Positions 54,501 to 61,299 of a stretch of DNA of 64,000 nucleotides are shown in pieces; the stretch's first letter is position 1; each line of letters begins with the position of its first letter. The stretch comes from Magnetospirillum sp. ME-1 (GTDB taxonomy: Bacteria; Pseudomonadota; Alphaproteobacteria; Rhodospirillales; Magnetospirillaceae). The notes below the pieces were generated by a model. It did no database searches and was not told the origin of the DNA. It saw only the letters and a list, made by a program, of their open reading frames with translations. Where the stretch lies: the NCBI RefSeq assembly GCF_002105535.1, contig NZ_CP015848.1:1178907-1242906 (forward strand). Direction: 5' to 3'. A program made the position numbers and the translations under genes.

Positions 54501-54749
54501 GCAATGGCGGACGAAACTGCTTTTCCCCATGCCGCGACGGCCGGTGATCAGGCAGGCCAGCTGGCGGCCACCGAACACCAGCATGCGGATGAGCTGCGAG
54601 CGCAGCACCTGGCGTCCCAGCATCGGGGAATGCCCCTCGTCGGTGGCGCTTCCCGTGTGGTTGCCAAATGGAATGAAGAATTCTTCCGTTGTGATCGACT
54701 GCTTTGGCGTGCTCGGATTCCCGGCCTCATCTGGACTTGCGTCAGCCAT
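48591..54749 (-). CDS. Very large KAP-like membrane NTPase
   Basis: 2052 residues. Walker A is LITGRRGMGKSSF (70-77). A Walker B-like FVFDEMDKL comes only near residue 880. Roughly 800 residues lie between them, holding many hydrophobic segments (such as ALMAVTVLTLLISTLVLVMR, IIGYTLSFLLTGPIIFGLMY and IFAITISAEINQ) and a coiled coil (about 610-760). KAP NTPases are known for membrane helices inserted at this point, although with smaller inserts. After the ATPase part (to about 1130) the C-terminus is helical and repeat-like. The central section (about 52440-54250) is strongly AT-rich compared with both ends. It is a stand-alone gene, convergent with the ATP-grasp-like gene. It may be a signalling or defence NTPase. 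Confidence 0.75.
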   Translation of the reverse strand: MADASPDEAGNPSTPKQSITTEEFFIPFGNHTGSATDEGHSPMLGRQVLRSQLIRMLVFGGRQLACLITGRRGMGKSSFVRHCLDEYTNNHYERFRRIQGGKSVVDALMAVTVLTLLISTLVLVMRLSGFLLTSSEVFTRIIGYTLSFLLTGPIIFGLMYAWRSRIYPNASLILIVWVLADILMFLLISFTTLAHWSKLFGKSDQNLALIIMPTTYILLTGAICTTIRNNPRLVNTLRYLATTNMSLSMAISVIITYKICGTKPDITSALGAPHSSIAFLFVLYFIFAITISAEINQRISQKEIPNISIKPILAQVVITAKASLFMIFGMSILITSINNSKHIRENILYKLRTNGTENNLSITNMSDEHIILWSIICIMALMLFEFFFISRLSGVFSGKELTPDEQEENKAEQNSPFHGYDATDWYRRLEQMTLTWQIYRLYTPPIIATVNLGFDQLRHESVIHGMLQSLREQYHRQFIDWNAHLAVIMRICGGITLVILTALFTKDSFHIREELYETSGIQCKIDDEPNNIKMGRIARFLCKASSTWPLIDTLYIPILSWGESDILYRQNKIISSSMLSIFLASTDPRFDQKERSYTKNTPLTKDGKSLSEIERLIALSDIEIINYGRQIESIEAGLSKLRDKNNALTSSKVNEINNIKSNINTIINQITPQQKTSAKPKQSNETSAQQENVSRILSSLSNYIESEVTRKSPSSIIDVLDQLKEETSKLKNSTSIKRDDLNNLKATFNTENIPDRPAINGIRLYHILVFLGMYVIWLKFINYFPILPYRSMLKRIDDLLDGLTARTVSNRQRDIWAPARWVHTLIGGAQETGTVDRKPIDPRAVEAAFISIIRDCTRSYWELPGGKWMRLGIPSPEITFVFDEMDKLWAKSGHYVPAMGDKAGADGPRKDETTAPASGGIQFDERQRAIMTNRLLSDLKRVIADSPARFIFVGGRLLHDEWLADMHSGAALLTSIFDAEMYIPSLLTDTHSGHHVQGEKKRLDEMVQFYLEKRHQIAVHYQEQWQAENHYWFPWFRRRPERGLVFMSAEDGKPPKPAGLEVWHTVYHGKPVLLPSVWQAVVLRDLCQYLTYRSTGNPKRLKEMVADLIRLKNRVLPDREQATDPVGRSTEIICLNPPAIVRIQFLAEVYRHLTAKLGPRLLHRDDKMALSAFDLTDNLFKFHRRAFSWRNIERVDELTHIHRAPDIRELLSDIVGHFGHRYLHRVVNGMYDFRFRGEISQEISYISQYNESEMAALNFTLDESQALKASYRAQLTGREPESLDILAALGELYEYDQEYDIACQHYRRALRLADQELHALLAGTGGHPTAKEAEGILGRILDNPAGTYPVIPLGWALTRLRLMMQVGMASELSGDFERAEGEYVEAYHLARKFLTYYIRFDYSLDDGTKTPPRRHTLAPEGETLKHAGLLYQPLFAIAWVSEKLWCDIDTSSTIVEKAVAELRATLPFVRDGKTHLSERPDKVTHSGFALIISDIHNKSGDLYFFKGRSAIPSVNIKGYVTEGRDISTKRTKQDIERYEGAEGYLLRSHFHYCMALHEIRRYTNHRRQSSAYKLQVLETGWRTLAGGNSPSFLKRAAAGVVANLAEGILARVSVCSLIIGKPSIPAKKMPVPGSAAPLFDTLRTWLHLDHVSDPAHGVSQNANALVWQGEWLSDWFGKWNDRDDAGNHRLSFNTPHHADSRLLISLHLSMAGAEMRAEDGHFDDAATEMVMVAQTVARYLWSFRVISALPDDTDANRWLRDHWNDGAEALRSYRLQLFEFGVYALERAGHWFTLARDTGRSSKDSNWVKDGEIPIEHDIIPTDAVTAACSLGLALESTDEENWRVEGYSRCFENSNKEHSPWSLQLKRLLNLIELWKAPTLNLGSEKEMLRFTLYNNLRIHRYPVLNRMRGLKVMLDSLLLDASALELSLNRFGKGNSGPICVTPQVLFNELDTLFERFNAPHLFPFSDIGQSAALFVLIGQGDERIRRTAIRYLKSGMEMYSLGTAYYTSLSKMFYLYDDFNDRVLHHTRAQEMASWELTSILLGQVTQGR

Positions 54750-55039
54750 GCCTATCTCCCCCCAGAGCGCAGCAGCTAAAAGTCATATTTTCAGTCTAAT
54801 ATGCATGGTATGCGATAGTCTGTATCGTGGGCAACCGTCTTTGCTGCCTAAAGTTTGAAGTCTGGTGCGGGGGTGAAGTGTATGCCTTGGTGCTGTCATC
54901 CTAAGGTATTGCTGACTATATAACTTTTCTTAAATGGTTGAATTTTTCTGATGGCCGGCGCGGTGAGGCGTCCGTATCCGGATGGCGGGCGGGGGGGGGT
55001 GTCGCTTGGAAGGGGGGGCTTGTGGCCCCTGAAACGGCG
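54750..55039. other. Intergenic region before the second island
   Basis: About 290 bases between the large NTPase gene and the tRNA-Thr remnant. The part next to the NTPase gene is AT-rich (about 54780-54950) and should contain its promoter. The rest contains two G-runs. No gene is supported. Confidence 0.4.
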
Positions 55040-55067
55040 AAAGGCCCCAGGTTTCCCTGAGGCCTTT
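55040..55067 (-). terminator. Terminator that belonged to tRNA-Thr
   Basis: AAAGGCC (55040-55046) pairs with GGCCTTT (55061-55067), and CAGG/CCTG extends the stem. It lies directly after the CCA end of the tRNA-Thr fragment on the minus strand, as expected for the original tRNA terminator. Confidence 0.65.
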
Positions 55068-55069
55068 CA

Positions 55070-55116
55070 TGGTGCTGCCGAATGGAATCGAACCATCGAC
55101 CTTACCCTTACCAAGG
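55070..55116 (-). repeat. Truncated tRNA-Thr(GGT) 3' end: attachment site of the second island
   Basis: Read on the minus strand: CCTTGGTAAGG anticodon-loop region, the T arm with GGTTCGATTCC and the acceptor end GGCAGCACCA. The D arm and 5' acceptor strand are missing, so it is a fragment. An intact tRNA-Thr with its 3' end pointing left is expected beyond the right edge of the window. The integrase gene starts 178 bases further right. Confidence 0.82.
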
Positions 55117-55236
55117 AGAATTCCAGGAGCCTGCTAGAGTTTGTTATTGGCTGGCAATGCCTGTAAAACCTAGCGTTTCTGCCGGCTTTGTGGCATGCTG
55201 AAGTCTGTTCCGACCTGGCTGAATTCACTCCAAGCT

Positions 55237-55258
55237 GTTACCTGAGTGTTACCTGAGT
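55237..55258 (+). repeat. Tandem 11-base repeat before the second integrase gene
   Basis: GTTACCTGAGT occurs twice head to tail (55237-55247 and 55248-55258), between the att fragment and the integrase start. Like the tandem block of the first island, it probably is an integrase arm-type site and may also serve autoregulation. Confidence 0.55.
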
Positions 55259-55293
55259 TTGGAGTGACCGGCAAGGCTGATGGAGATCGCCGC

Positions 55294-56526
55294 ATGCCCA
55301 GGCTTACCAAGCAATTCGTCAATCGCATCCTGGCCGAACCAGAGGCCAAGGACCGGACCTATCTGGACGAAAGCCTTTCAGGGTTTGGATTGCGCGTGCA
55401 AGGCACGGCGGCAAGCTGGATCATCATGTATCGCACCCATGAGGGGCGGCAACGCAAGGTCACCCTTGCCAAGGTGGGAACTCTCACCCCCGACGAAGCT
55501 CGCTCCCTAGCCCGAGAAAAGTTGGCAGAGGCCGCCAAGGGAGGCGATCCTGCCAGCGACAAGACTGCCGCCAGAGAGGCCATGACCGTCGCCCAGGTCT
55601 GCACCTGGTATCTGGAACAGGCCGAGAAAGGAGCGCTACTCGGTCGGCATGGCCGCAAGATCAAGGACTGGACGCTGTACCAGGATCGAAGCCGCATCAA
55701 CACTCACGTCGTGCCGTTGCTGGGAGCCAAAAAAGTGGACAGCCTGTCGCTTGCAGATATCGAGCGCTTTCAGGCCGATATCGTCGCCGGTAAATCGGCC
55801 AAGGCAAGGACCGGCAGAGGTAGCGCCACAAGAGGCGGGATTGGTGCAGCCAGCCGAGTCGTCGGAATGCTGCAAACCATATTCGAACACGCTAAGCGAG
55901 CCAGGCAGATCAAGGCCAATCCCGCTGATGGTGTGAAGAAGCACGCTGACGGCAAGCAGCGCAGGTTCCTTTCGCTTGATGAGATCACTGCACTGGGAGA
56001 GGCGATGCGAGCAGCACCGGACGAAAGTCCGACAGCCATTGCCGCGATCCGTTTTCTGCTGCTCACCGGCCTGCGTCGAAACGAAGCTCTCTCGTTGCCG
56101 TGGAATTGGATCGATACCAAGGCCCGCTGCATCCGCTTCGACGACACCAAGAGCGGGGCACAGCTTCGCCCAATTGGTGCTGATGCCGTGGCTCTGTTGG
56201 AGGAACTAAAGAGGCGTGAGGGCAGCCCGTGGGTCTTTCCAGCAGAGAGAGGGGAGGGCCATTATATCGGGTTGCCAAAAGCGCTGGGGCGTATCTGCGA
56301 ACGCGCCGGGCTGGAAGGCGTTACCATCCACGTGCTTCGCCACTCGTTCGCCGCCACCGCTGCCGCGATGGACTATTCCGAACTCACCATCGCCGGATTG
56401 CTCGGTCACACACTCGCCAGCGTGACCGCGAGATATGCACATGTTCCGGACCGTGCCCTTGTTAATGCAGCTGATGCAGTCTCGGAGCAAATTTCTGCAG
56501 CCTTGGAAGGCCGTATATCGGCATAG
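55294..56526 (+). CDS. int: Tyrosine recombinase (integrase) of the second island
   Basis: 410 residues from ATG 55294, with GGAG eight bases upstream. The N-terminus is of the P4/DUF4102 type, common to tRNA-directed integrases (LTKQFVNRILAE, SGFGLRVQGTAASWIIMYRT, KVTLAKVGTLTPDEARSLAR). The catalytic residues are R in LTGLRRNEAL (about 263), HVLRHSFAAT (about 347) and Y in TARYAHVPD (about 380). This family inserts at tRNA 3' ends, in line with the adjacent tRNA-Thr fragment. Confidence 0.93.
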   Translation: MPRLTKQFVNRILAEPEAKDRTYLDESLSGFGLRVQGTAASWIIMYRTHEGRQRKVTLAKVGTLTPDEARSLAREKLAEAAKGGDPASDKTAAREAMTVAQVCTWYLEQAEKGALLGRHGRKIKDWTLYQDRSRINTHVVPLLGAKKVDSLSLADIERFQADIVAGKSAKARTGRGSATRGGIGAASRVVGMLQTIFEHAKRARQIKANPADGVKKHADGKQRRFLSLDEITALGEAMRAAPDESPTAIAAIRFLLLTGLRRNEALSLPWNWIDTKARCIRFDDTKSGAQLRPIGADAVALLEELKRREGSPWVFPAERGEGHYIGLPKALGRICERAGLEGVTIHVLRHSFAATAAAMDYSELTIAGLLGHTLASVTARYAHVPDRALVNAADAVSEQISAALEGRISA

Positions 56527-56684
56527 TTAGGGCGATTTCGCACGTCAGATACCCCACTTAGGCTGTGCATTGAGGCATCGGCAAGCTCAGACGAATCTCA
56601 GCATACAAGCTCAGGAATTGGGTGCATTGAGCCCATAATGGCGAGGCACCAAACTGAGCGCTGGTTATCGTTCAGGAGATTCCG

Positions 56685-56918
56685 ATGCATTATAAAGAAC
56701 TGTTTTTCGGCTCCAAGCAGGCTGCCGAATATCTGACCCAAAACGGTGTCCAGAGGACTGTAAGCACTCTCGAAACCCTTCGTGTTCGCGGTGGGGGGCC
56801 TCGCTTTCGCAAGGTGAAACGCCAGGTTATCTACGCTCAGTCAGACCTGGATAATTACATCAGCTCGTTAATGTCTGACCCTATGGCCTCAACCTCTGAC
56901 AAGGGGAGGGCCGCTTAG
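56685..56918 (+). CDS. AlpA/excisionase-like DNA-binding protein
   Basis: 77 residues with a CAGGAG site upstream. The pattern FFGSKQAAEYLTQNG, then STLETLRVRGGGPRFRKVKR and VIYAQSDLDNYI, is a typical small helix-turn-helix (AlpA/MerR-like) protein of integrated elements. It follows the integrase by 158 bases. Likely role: control of excision or of island gene expression. Confidence 0.78.
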   Translation: MHYKELFFGSKQAAEYLTQNGVQRTVSTLETLRVRGGGPRFRKVKRQVIYAQSDLDNYISSLMSDPMASTSDKGRAA

Positions 56919-56920
56919 CC

Positions 56921-57145
56921 ATGGCCATGAACGAAGAAGGCCGGACGCCTGCCAGCGTCCAGCCCTCGGAAATTGTCTCAGCGGGCAGCTTCGACACCAC
57001 CGAGAATACCATCGCCGCCAACGCCTGGAAAGCTTTTCAGGCGCTGGCTATCAATCACTGGAGGCATCCCACACGAGCCTCCCTGTTGAAAAAAGAGGAG
57101 GCGTACAGGGCCTTCTATAATGCCTTCGTGGAGGTCTCGTCATGA
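56921..57145 (+). CDS. Small hypothetical protein of the second island
   Basis: 74 residues; AGGGGAGGG lies about ten bases upstream. The N-terminus is polar and the second half helical (AANAWKAFQALAINHWRHPT, then KKEEAYRAFYNAFVEV). Its stop overlaps the start of the next gene (ATGA), so the two are translationally coupled. No family is recognised. Confidence 0.6.
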   Translation: MAMNEEGRTPASVQPSEIVSAGSFDTTENTIAANAWKAFQALAINHWRHPTRASLLKKEEAYRAFYNAFVEVSS

Positions 57146-57768
57146 GCGGCGGAGACCTCTACAACGAACTCGACAATGCGCTTGTCGTCGCTGGCACCAA
57201 GCAGGCGGCGGCTTGGCGCAATCATGTTGGCTGGCCCCTCAAGGCCGTCACCATGGGCTTGGGGGGTGGCGTCTCGAATGTCACCGTCGATTCCGACGGT
57301 AATTATACCCCCAACGATCCCAATGACCCGAATGGCGTCAAAGCTATCATCGCTCCTGTCTGGGCAGGTCCCGCCCCAGGCAAGCCAGAAGACATCATCG
57401 ACCTGGCTGCTTGGGTGCCGAGTACTGGAAAGACCTTCACCCGGTGCGGCCTTGCCGATCTCCTCGGGGAATGGGCGATTTGGAACTGCACCTGCCTCCC
57501 CGTCACCCCCAATCGCCTGATGGTATTCCGCGATCCTTGCCAATGGGCGCAGGCGGCCGTCTGGATTGGTCCTGGCGAACGTGGTGGCCACGGCATTGTT
57601 ATCATCGACTGGTCGCGTACCTACAGCCGCTTGAGCTGCTTGGCAGGCATCGTCGATTTCGTCATCACCGATATCGGGATCGGCCAGCAGCTTCGTTCTG
57701 CTCTTGAACCGCCGCCCCGCCCAATTCCACGCATCCTGTTTGCGGTCGATTACGGGAGAGCGGCATGA
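57142..57768 (+). CDS. Unknown protein coupled to the RepA-like ATPase
   Basis: 208 residues. It shares ATGA overlaps with both neighbours, which places it in a tight four-gene unit. It contains a glycine-rich TMGLGGGVSNVTVDSDGNY, the acidic/asparagine stretch PNDPNDPNG, and CTCLPVTPN. The residues around WIGPGERGGHGIVIIDWS resemble a strand-loop of an enzyme or primase-type fold, but I cannot assign one. In related islands the gene before a RepA-like ATPase is often a primase-polymerase; this is a hypothesis only. Confidence 0.6.
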   Translation: MSGGDLYNELDNALVVAGTKQAAAWRNHVGWPLKAVTMGLGGGVSNVTVDSDGNYTPNDPNDPNGVKAIIAPVWAGPAPGKPEDIIDLAAWVPSTGKTFTRCGLADLLGEWAIWNCTCLPVTPNRLMVFRDPCQWAQAAVWIGPGERGGHGIVIIDWSRTYSRLSCLAGIVDFVITDIGIGQQLRSALEPPPRPIPRILFAVDYGRAA

Positions 57769-58715
57769 AAGATGTGAAACTGATCGACCTGGCTGAAGCA
57801 GAGCGCCAGCCACGTCTCAAATCCATATCCATGGATCAGTTCCTGGCCATGAAGATTCCTTTGAGGGAGATGGTGTTGGCACCGATCATACCGACCCAGG
57901 GCCTGGTGATGGTCTTCGCCGAGCGAGGTATTGGAAAGACCCATGTCGCGCTCAGCATCGCCTACGCCGTGGCTTCTGGGGGAGCCGTCTTTAAATGGTC
58001 TGCGCCTGTGCCGAGGAGGGTGCTGTATATCGATGGTGAAATGCCTGCGGCAACCATGCAAGAGCGCCTGACGGCGATTGATGCCTCCTGGGCCACCAAA
58101 CCCCCGGCCCCTGACTTTCTCCGGATTATAACCCCGGACTTGCAGGATAAGCCGATCCCCGATCTGTCATCTGCGGAAGGCCAGGCCGCTATCGATGAAC
58201 AGATGGCTTTAGGCTGTGACCTGCTGATCTTGGATAATCTTTCGACCCTTTGCCGAGCGGGGCGTGAGAATGAGTCTGAGAGCTGGATTCCGGTCCAGGA
58301 GTGGCTGCTCAGTCTTCGCAAACGCGGCATCTCAGTCTTGATGATCCATCATGCCGGAAAAGGCGGCAAGCAGCGTGGCACCAGCAAGCGCGAAGATGTC
58401 CTCGACACGAGCATCAAGTTGCTTCGACCTGGCAGTTACAACCCGATCGAGGGCGCTCGGTTCGAAGTTCATCTTGAGAAGGCCCGAGGTATCAGCGGCG
58501 AAGATGCGATGCCGTTTGAAGCGAAGCTGGAAATCAGGGACGGTGGGGCAGCCTGGTCATGCCGTTCAATCGAAGACCCAACCATGCCAACGATCGTTGC
58601 CTTGACGATGCAAGGCATGAGCACGCGTGATATCTCATCCGCGACGGGCATCCCTAAGACCAACGTCAACCGCATCCAGGCGAAAGCCAGGAGTGACGGC
58701 CTCCTCGACTCCTGA
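57765..58715 (+). CDS. RepA-like AAA ATPase (hexameric replicative helicase type)
   Basis: 316 residues, overlapping the previous gene by four bases. Walker A is FAERGIGKTHVALS (about 53). RRVLYIDGEMPAATMQERL and LLILDNLSTLC (Walker B, about 155) follow, then SVLMIHHAGKGGKQRGTSKR. This is the RepA/AAA_25 signature of plasmid RSF1010-type helicases found in integrated elements. The last 50 residues contain a helix-turn-helix (MSTRDISSATGIPKTNVNRI). Probable role: replication of the excised island. Confidence 0.85.
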   Translation: MKDVKLIDLAEAERQPRLKSISMDQFLAMKIPLREMVLAPIIPTQGLVMVFAERGIGKTHVALSIAYAVASGGAVFKWSAPVPRRVLYIDGEMPAATMQERLTAIDASWATKPPAPDFLRIITPDLQDKPIPDLSSAEGQAAIDEQMALGCDLLILDNLSTLCRAGRENESESWIPVQEWLLSLRKRGISVLMIHHAGKGGKQRGTSKREDVLDTSIKLLRPGSYNPIEGARFEVHLEKARGISGEDAMPFEAKLEIRDGGAAWSCRSIEDPTMPTIVALTMQGMSTRDISSATGIPKTNVNRIQAKARSDGLLDS

Positions 58716-58719
58716 GAAC

Positions 58720-58760
58720 TGTCCCACTGTCCCAACACTAGGGAGTGGGACAGTGGGACA
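58720..58760. repeat. Perfect 15-bp inverted repeat between the RepA-like gene and hsdR
   Basis: TGTCCCACTGTCCCA (58720-58734) and TGGGACAGTGGGACA (58746-58760) are exact inverted copies around an 11-base loop. Each arm itself repeats TGTCCCA. It has no T-tract. It could be a terminator-like structure or an operator controlling the restriction genes. Confidence 0.6.
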
Positions 58761-58827
58761 CCTTGGCCCAATCACAATCTGAAGGTAGTATTCCGCCCCA
58801 GCAGAGGCTATCAAGCTTGATCAGGCC

Positions 58828-61296
58828 ATGATGGGGGCGTTGGTGGCGATTGATAAGAAAGACCTGTCAGAAGCTGACATCTGCGCCAAGTTCATCACAC
58901 CTGCCTTGCAGCGGGCTGGCTGGGATGAAGATACCCAAATCCGCCGGGAAGTCCCCATCACCAAGGGCCGGATCATCGTGCGTGGCAAGCTGGTCAGCCG
59001 GGGCGCTCCCAGGCGGGCTGATTACGTCTTGTCGTACAAGCCGAACCTCCCGCTGGCCGTTGTAGAAGCCAAGGACAACAACCATACCGTTGGCGATGGA
59101 ATCCAGCAGAGCCTCGACTACGCCATCAGCTTAGAGGTGCCGTTCGCGGCTTCATCCAATGGTGATGGCTTCTTGCTCCATGATCGAACTGGTCACGGCA
59201 CCGTCGAAACCAACCTAGGCATGGATCAATTTCCGTCGCCGCCTGACCTCTGGTCACGCTATCGGGCTTGGAAGGGCTTTCCCCCGGGATCAGAAAGCAT
59301 TGTCCTCCAAGACTATTACGATGACGGCAGCGGCAAGTCGCCGCGCTACTACCAGGTCAACGCCATCAATGCGACCATCGAGGCCATAGCCAAGGGCCAG
59401 GACCGGGTGTTGCTGGTGATGGCGACCGGCACCGGCAAAACCTACACGGCATTCCAAATCATCTGGCGGCTTTGGAAAGCTGGCCGCAAGAAGCGCATCT
59501 TGTTCCTTGCTGACCGAAACGTTCTGGTCGATCAGACCATGGTGAATGACTTTCGTCCGTTCGGCCCTGCCATGGCTAAGCTCTCGACCAACGCCAAGAC
59601 CATTGAGCGCCAGGACGGCAGCATCGAGGAACTGCCCAACGCAATCGACAGCAAGCGGCGCATCGACACGGCGTATGAGATATATCTTGGGCTCTACCAG
59701 GCCATTACCGGCCCCGAAGAACGCCAGAAGCTCTTCCGAGAGTTCTCGCCTGGCTTCTTCGATCTGATCGTCATTGATGAGTGCCATAGAGGCAGCGCCG
59801 CCGAGGACTCGGCTTGGCGCGAAATCCTCGAATACTTCTCGGCTGCAACCCAGATCGGTCTGACCGCCACGCCGAAGGAAACTCGCTACGTTTCCAATAT
59901 CGCCTACTTCGGCAAGCCCGTTTACACCTACTCCCTGAAGCAAGGAATCGCCGATGGGTTCCTAGCCCCGTACAAGGTAATCAAGGTTCACATCGACCGT
60001 GACGTGGAGGGCTACCGCCCGGAGCGCGGCAAACTTGACCGTGATGGCGAAGAGATCGAGGACAGGATTTACAACGGCAAGGACTTCGACCGCACCCTGG
60101 TCATAGACGACCGAACCAAGCTAGTGGCCAAGCGCGTCACTGAATTCCTGAAGGAGAGCGGCGACAGGTTCCAGAAGACGATTATCTTCTGCGTCGATCA
60201 GGAACATGCGGGCCGGATGCGTCAGGCGCTCATCAATGAGAATGCGGACCTTGCCACGGCGAATTCCCGCTACGTCATGCGGATCACCGGCAATGATCCT
60301 GAGGGCCAGGCCCAACTCGGCAACTTCATCGACCCTGAATCGACCTATCCCGTATTGGTCACAACCTCGCGCCTGCTCTCGACCGGCGTGGATGCGCAGA
60401 CGTGTCGGCTGATCGTTCTAGACCGCGACGTAAACTCCATGACCGAGTTTAAACAGATCGTTGGTCGCGGCACCCGCGTCCATGAGGACACCCGGAAATA
60501 CTATTTCACACTGATGGATTTCCGGGGAGCGACCAACCACTTCGCGGACCCCGATTTTGATGGCGAACCGGTGCAGATATACGAGCCTGGACCGGACGAT
60601 CCGATTACTCCTCCCGATGCCCCCCCACCAACTGACGATGACGGACAGCCGTACCCGGAGGAGCCTGACGACGACGAAGTGATCGTTGATGGCGGCTACC
60701 CTGATGATGGCAGCAGCGACGGTGGACCGACCAAAAAAATCTATGTCGATGGCGTCCACGTCTCCATCGTCGCCGAGCGAGTCGAGTATCTGGACGAGAA
60801 CGGCAAGCTGGTTACGGAATCGCTGCGCGACTTCACCAAAGCGGCGTTGAAGAAGCGCTTTGCAAGCCTCGATGATTTCCTGAAGCGCTGGAAGGAAGCT
60901 GAGCGCAAGCAGGCGATCATTGAGGAGTTGGAGGCCGAGGGACTGCCGCTCGAACCCATTGCCGATGAGTTGGGCAAAGACCTCGATCCCTTTGACCTCA
61001 TCTGCCACATAGCCTTCGACAGGAAGCCGCTGACCCGGCGTGAGCGGGCGGAAAACGTAAAGAAACGCGACGTGTTCACAAAGTACGGCCCACAGGCCCG
61101 CGCCGTGCTGGATGCCTTGCTTGCCAAGTACGCCGACGAGGGCATCCTCAATCTCGATGACGCCAACGTATTGAGGGTCGCTCCGTTTACCGCAATGGGC
61201 AGCGTCGTCCAACTCATCAAGGCGTTCGGCGACCGGCAGGGATTCGAGCATGCCGTCCATGAACTTCAATCAGCTCTTTATCAGGAAGTTGCCTAA
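58828..61296 (+). CDS. hsdR: Type I restriction enzyme, restriction subunit HsdR
   Basis: 822 residues. The N-terminal PD-(D/E)xK nuclease is seen as RADYVLSYKPN, then LAVVEAKDNN with the E-x-K pair. The SF2 motor has MATGTGKTYTAFQ (motif I), VIDECHRGSA (DEAH-type motif II), GLTATP (motif III) and VGRGTRVHEDTRK (motif VI). A very acidic linker (about 600-640, PPPTDDDGQPYPEEPDDDEV) precedes the C-terminal HsdM/S-contact domain. The length and layout match EcoEI/EcoKI-like type I enzymes. It cuts DNA lacking the methylation pattern set by HsdM/HsdS. The start has a weak ribosome binding site; ATG 58831 is equally possible. Confidence 0.95.
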   Translation: MMGALVAIDKKDLSEADICAKFITPALQRAGWDEDTQIRREVPITKGRIIVRGKLVSRGAPRRADYVLSYKPNLPLAVVEAKDNNHTVGDGIQQSLDYAISLEVPFAASSNGDGFLLHDRTGHGTVETNLGMDQFPSPPDLWSRYRAWKGFPPGSESIVLQDYYDDGSGKSPRYYQVNAINATIEAIAKGQDRVLLVMATGTGKTYTAFQIIWRLWKAGRKKRILFLADRNVLVDQTMVNDFRPFGPAMAKLSTNAKTIERQDGSIEELPNAIDSKRRIDTAYEIYLGLYQAITGPEERQKLFREFSPGFFDLIVIDECHRGSAAEDSAWREILEYFSAATQIGLTATPKETRYVSNIAYFGKPVYTYSLKQGIADGFLAPYKVIKVHIDRDVEGYRPERGKLDRDGEEIEDRIYNGKDFDRTLVIDDRTKLVAKRVTEFLKESGDRFQKTIIFCVDQEHAGRMRQALINENADLATANSRYVMRITGNDPEGQAQLGNFIDPESTYPVLVTTSRLLSTGVDAQTCRLIVLDRDVNSMTEFKQIVGRGTRVHEDTRKYYFTLMDFRGATNHFADPDFDGEPVQIYEPGPDDPITPPDAPPPTDDDGQPYPEEPDDDEVIVDGGYPDDGSSDGGPTKKIYVDGVHVSIVAERVEYLDENGKLVTESLRDFTKAALKKRFASLDDFLKRWKEAERKQAIIEELEAEGLPLEPIADELGKDLDPFDLICHIAFDRKPLTRRERAENVKKRDVFTKYGPQARAVLDALLAKYADEGILNLDDANVLRVAPFTAMGSVVQLIKAFGDRQGFEHAVHELQSALYQEVA

Positions 61297-61299
61297 GCC

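Noticed and set aside
54960-55020. Long G-runs as a possible structural or G-quadruplex element
   Set aside because: Only two runs in a short stretch; no repeat spacing or gene context supports a function.
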